NCBI GenBank assembly: GCA_013397115.1
Contig: VWZW01006824.1
Span: forward strand, 248,001-312,000
DNA: 64,000 nt
Origin: Edolisoma coerulescens
Lineage: Eukaryota > Chordata > Aves > Passeriformes > Campephagidae
Direction: 5' to 3'
Shown piece after piece: positions 60,852 through 64,000 of this stretch; within the stretch, counting starts at the first letter, position 1; each line of letters opens with the position of its first letter. The notes beneath the pieces were generated by a model. The model was not told where the DNA came from. It was given only the letters and a program-made list of their open reading frames with translations, and made no database searches. The position numbers and the translations under genes are program-made.

Positions 60852-61128
60852 TCATAGCTCATCCCTGGATGACGGCACGTCAAGGGACGACTGGGAGGGC
60901 AGGGCGTCCTTGTTCTGGGCGTCGCTGTGGATCTTGCCCTGTTGCCGGGACTTCCAGGAGTGTGTTCTGTCCCAGTCCGTTGACACGGTCTCGTTGTCCC
61001 AGATGGTGGAGGTCTCCGTGTCGCTGAGGTAGCCCGGCTGCCCCGTGTAGTGCGTGGGGTAAACAAGAAGGGGTTCTGCTGAAAAGGCCTTCAAGTCTCT
61101 GGACTCGTAGTACTCCATGTACTTTGTG
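60852..61128 (-). CDS. COLGALT2: COLGALT2 terminal exon
   Basis: Acceptor CCTCCGTAG on the minus strand; stop TGA at 60854-60852. It encodes KYMEYYESRDLKAFSAEPL, then VYPTHYTGQPGYLSDTETS and a charged tail ending PSSRDEL, the ER-retention signal. Where I recall mammals having V-A-E-Y-K before EYYESRD, this has V-T-K-Y-M. Confidence 0.96.
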
Positions 61129-63323
61129 CTACGGAGGAGAGAAACACCATCAGCAAGAGAGGAACCTTCACTGGTGCCAAAAACTTGTCCCTGGGAGACA
61201 TGGCCAATCCAGAGAGCAGACTGGTCTGGGAGTGGGAGTAGGTGCAGGGGTACAGCCAGAAAAAACATCTTTACAACCACACACACCTGTACAACCAAAG
61301 CCTGTTCCCAGAGACGGCCAAGTGCCTCAGAACCAGCCCACAAGCCCTGCCCCAGGCAGGGACAATTCCCCTGTCACCTCCTTTGATCTGTGCCAGGAGG
61401 ACACAACTAAGCACCACAAGGAGTCCCCACCAACCATGCTACCAACAAGATCTGGCTTAAAATCAGTCAGCAAGACCCAGCCTGTGTCCCCCTGAGCCAC
61501 GGGGGGACTTACACAGGGTGCTTGTTGTACATGATGGGCAGGAATTCATCCACGGGCAGCATCTTGCTGAAGGGCTCGGCCCCGATGAGCTTCTGAGCTC
61601 CGTGGAAGGAGATGGCATAACCCAGGGTCCAGTAGGAGTAATCAGCTTCCACCAGGTTCCGGACATTGGGAACGGCTCTCTCGGGCTCCTGCACCTGCAT
61701 CCTTTTCCGGCCAATGTAGCTTCAGGGGTGAAAAGATGAAGGAGATGGGAACCAAAGTGAATCCATAGCAATTAGGACAAGACTATTCATGTCAGCCAGG
61801 GCAGGGCAAAGGGTCAATCCCAGAAGCAATCCCTGACCCAGCTCACAGATTTCTATCCTGCCCCACTCCCAGACATCCAAGTCTAACCCAGTGGGTGGTA
61901 CAGCTGTGGAAGGCTTCCTAAGTTAGCTGACACAGTCTGAGGCTCAGGACTGAGCTGTGCTGGTTCCTCTGTCACAGCTGCATCTCCAACACAGCTGAGG
62001 TCAAACAACACTGTCCACCACAGGCAGGGATGGTGCCCATGGGGCCTCCCGGCACCAGCCGCCCCAGACGGCAGATGTGTCCCGTTGGGAAGGGCCACTG
62101 AGAAGTCTTTGCCACTGTCCCCTGCACCAACCTGCACCTCTGCCATGCCCCAGCAGTGCTGCCAACCTCCCCATGCACCCAGGAGCTCCCAGAGGAGCAG
62201 GAACTTACATCAGCTCCCAGTCTAACTGGGCTTGCTCGATGTCCTCCATCAGCTTCATGAGCTTCCTCTTGAACTGGTGCTCGAAGCGCACATCGTCCTC
62301 AATGACGAGTGTCTTCTCCAGGCCCCTGCTCACCACCTGAAACACGAGGGCTCCAGCATGAGCACAGTGGCCCCCACGGGTGCCTTACTGTCACTGGGGC
62401 CACTCTGACCTGGCACTGCCTCCCAGACCACGCAGGCAGGGAGGGGGGAGAGCTGTCACTCTGACACATACATGATATGCCAAGTCACTGGAACTTGCTC
62501 CAGTCCAGATGCAGAATCAGGGGAAAAAAAACAGGAGTGTTTTTTTAACCCCATTTGCTTTTCAGAACCTTCTTGCCTTTCTTCTAAGCAAGCTTGCCCC
62601 AAGCAGGATATTGGATGGATTGCAAAAACAGTCATGAAAATGTTCTGATAAAAATCAGTTGGAGCTGAGGGCAAATGAATCCCAGAATCCCAGAATGGTT
62701 TGGGTTGGAAGGGACTTTAAAGCCCATCCAGCTCTTCCATGGGCAAGGACACCTCCCACTATCTCAGGTTGCTCCAAGCACCATCCAGCCTGGCTTTGGA
62801 CACTCCCAGGGATCCAGGGGCAGCCACAGCTTCTCTGGGCACCCTGTGCCAGGGCCTCCCCACCCTCACAGGGAAGGGTTTCTTCCCAATATCCCATCTA
62901 ACTCTGCCCCCAGTGTCAGTGGGAAGCCATTCCCCCTTGTCCTGTCCTTCCATCCCTAGTCCCAAGTCCCTCTCCAGCTCTCTTGGAGCCACTTTAGGTA
63001 CTGGAAGGGGAAAGGGGAGATGTGAAAGGTCAACACTGCATTCAAGAAAATTCCTGCAGTCTAAGGAAATCAGTTCCATCCTACAATTCCAGAAACCCGG
63101 GCTGGATCTGATGCTCTGCACCAGGACTGGCTATTGCACCGGGACAGAGAACCTCCCTGCAGGACCCCTGAGGCACCCCAAAATCCTCACCTCCTTCCAG
63201 ATGTAGTAGTGGCTCAGGAAGCAGCCGATCTCTCCTCTGGTCAGGGGCCTGGAGGAATATGGGTCCTGGTATCCCGGCAGCATTTCGATGCTGAGAGCTT
63301 TGAGCTGACTCGTGTTCAGTGCT
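60852..63323 (-). CDS. COLGALT2: COLGALT2, procollagen galactosyltransferase 2 (gene-level entry, last four exons; 5' part beyond the window)
   Basis: Four minus-strand exons with AG/GT junctions and continuous phase give the last ~247 residues of a protein that is about 620-630 residues long in mammals. They include the end of the second glycosyltransferase family 25 domain (TLVIEDDVRFEHQF, GRKRMQVQEPE, MLPVDEFLPIMYNKHPV) and a C-terminal tail ending SRDEL. Known: COLGALT enzymes transfer galactose from UDP-Gal to hydroxylysine of collagen in the ER, and the RDEL tail retains them there. The tail PTHYTGQPGYLSDTETSTIW and the position next to RGL1 favour COLGALT2 over COLGALT1. The gene is convergent with RGL1. 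The span includes introns. Confidence 0.95.
61129..61512 (-). other. COLGALT2 last intron
   Basis: About 385 bases with a GTAAGT donor; nothing else recognised. Confidence 0.85.
61513..61719 (-). CDS. COLGALT2: COLGALT2 exon (GT25 domain)
   Basis: Acceptor CCCCTGAAG, donor GTAAGT, 207 bases. It encodes YIGRKRMQVQEPERAVPNV, then LVEADYSYWTLGYAISFHGA and KMLPVDEFLPIMYNKHPV, the last conserved part of the GT25 domain. Confidence 0.96.
61720..62208 (-). other. COLGALT2 intron
   Basis: About 490 bases of non-coding sequence; nothing else recognised. Confidence 0.85.
62209..62336 (-). CDS. COLGALT2: COLGALT2 exon (GT25 domain with EDD motif)
   Basis: Acceptor GTGTTTCAG, donor GTAAGT, 128 bases. 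It encodes VVSRGLEKTLVIEDDVRFEH then FKRKLMKLMEDIEQAQLDWE. The EDD acidic motif in this family 25 block is expected to take part in metal or nucleotide-sugar binding. Confidence 0.96.
62337..63190 (-). other. COLGALT2 intron containing a CR1 fragment
   Basis: About 850 bases, holding the CR1 fragment at 62685-63010 and an imperfect A/T-run hairpin at about 62520-62552. Confidence 0.85.
62685..63010 (-). mobile_element. CR1 LINE 3' end, minus orientation
   Basis: On the plus strand it reads AGAATGGTTTGGGTTGGAAG then CTCAGGTTGCTCCAAGCACC, CTTCTCTGGGCACCCTGTG and CCATTCCCCCTTGTCCTGTC, the reverse complement of the CR1 3' end. It is in the same orientation as COLGALT2. Confidence 0.92.
63191..63323 (-). 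CDS. COLGALT2: COLGALT2 exon (GT25 domain, first visible)
   Basis: Acceptor TTTCCCAG, donor GTGAGG, 133 bases. It encodes ALNTSQLKALSIEMLPGYQD, then PYSSRPLTRGEIGCFLSHYY and IWKE. The LTRGEIGCFLSHY sequence is a hallmark of family 25 glycosyltransferases. Upstream exons lie beyond the window. Confidence 0.96.
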
Positions 63324-63767
63324 CTGGGAAACAGAGAGTATCTATCACCATTGCAAAAAAATAAGTCAATTCAAGCCAGACATGGGCACAGCATGGGGAA
63401 TGCTGCTGATGTTCAGGGAAAAGCCACACTTTGAGAAATTCCTACCTTGTTTTGCTCAAAAACACAGATGAAAATTACCTTCTTGATTTACATTTCTAAA
63501 TCAAGCTGATAAACCATATCCTTAACTCTGCCAAAGACGTCTCATGGGACCATCAATTATCTTTAACTCTGCCAAAAACTTCCTGTGGGACCATCCACTT
63601 GCCAGGTGCTTGGCTTTGATTAATCTTCTGAGGCCTTGATGGGATCCCAAGTCTCCAAGACCACTAGATGGCATGTGGGCTCCTGTCTCCTTGAGGCCTT
63701 TTTGCAACTCACAAACTCAAAAATTCTGCCTTGATTTCTCATTATAAAAAGGTCTTTAAATGCCTTA
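63324..63767 (-). other. COLGALT2 intron (continues past the window)
   Basis: Holds a diverged 41-base tandem duplication (63521-63561 and 63562-63602) and a perfect 9-base hairpin (CTTGATTTA/TAAATCAAG, 63482-63505). Confidence 0.8.
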
Positions 63768-64000
63768 GAATCATAGAATCATTAAGATTGGAAAAGCCCT
63801 CTAATATCCTCAAATCCAAGCATTAATCCAGCAATTCTCCCAGGGATGGGGCCTCCACCACTGCCCTGGGCAGCCTGTGCCAGACCACCCTTTCCATGAA
63901 GAAATTTTTCCTAGTTGTCCAGCCTGAACGTTCTCCAGCACAGCTTGAGGCTTTTTCCTCTTGTCCTCTCCCTTGTTCCCTGGGAGCAGAGCCTGACCCC
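63768..64000 (-). mobile_element. CR1 LINE fragment, minus orientation, cut by the window end
   Basis: Begins AGAATCATAGAATCATTAAG then GATTGGAAAAGCCCTCTAAT, the reversed CR1 tail, and continues through GCCTCCACCACTGCCCTGGG to the window end. Its sequence differs from the copy at 62685, so it belongs to another CR1 subfamily. Confidence 0.9.

Noticed and set aside
1..64000. CRISPR array, operon, phage or other prokaryotic system
   Set aside because: Introns with GT/AG junctions, CR1 elements and two vertebrate genes show nuclear bird DNA; no regularly spaced identical repeats of CRISPR type were seen.

Overview
This is a 64 kb stretch of a vertebrate genome, almost certainly a bird. It has long introns with GT/AG junctions, several CR1-type LINE fragments with the avian 3' tail (including one with recognisable reverse-transcriptase C-terminal coding), and two neighbouring genes that are also adjacent and convergent in human (RGL1 and COLGALT2 at 1q25). 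It contains four runs of N: one base at 1662, eight at 5345-5352, one at 52422 and fifty at 57472-57521. It is therefore a draft assembly with small gaps. I cannot name the species.

Positions 1-55,880 (+ strand) hold most of RGL1, a RalGDS-like guanine nucleotide exchange factor. I could place 17 coding exons with consistent splice sites and phase, from 2491 to a stop at 54631-54633. Together they give about 777 residues. The order is an N-terminal segment, a REM/RasGEF-N domain, a CDC25-type RasGEF domain, a Ser-rich linker and a C-terminal Ras-association domain. The first coding exon (the initiator Met) is not visible and probably lies upstream of the window. A CpG-rich block with a minisatellite (about 1500-1870) lies about 600 bases upstream of the first visible exon and could be an alternative promoter. 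The first visible intron is about 19 kb and the next two are 5-10 kb; the 3' half of the gene is compact.

Positions 55,900-60,500 are intergenic between two convergent genes. They hold a 20-bp tandem repeat, a probable LTR-like element with TGTTA/TAACA ends interrupted by the 50-N gap and a GA-rich microsatellite, and a CR1 tail fragment.

Positions 60,850-63,320 (- strand) hold the last four exons of COLGALT2, a procollagen galactosyltransferase. They include the end of the GT25 domain and a C-terminal RDEL ER-retention signal. Two reverse-oriented CR1 fragments lie at 62,690-63,010 and 63,768-64,000.

No new biological system is apparent. The most useful observations are a false or polymorphic duplication of the RGL1 linker exon across the single N at 52422, an in-frame Ser/Gly/Asp/Lys repeat in that exon, a shortened RGL1 C-terminus, and a pair of adjacent hairpins in the long intron.
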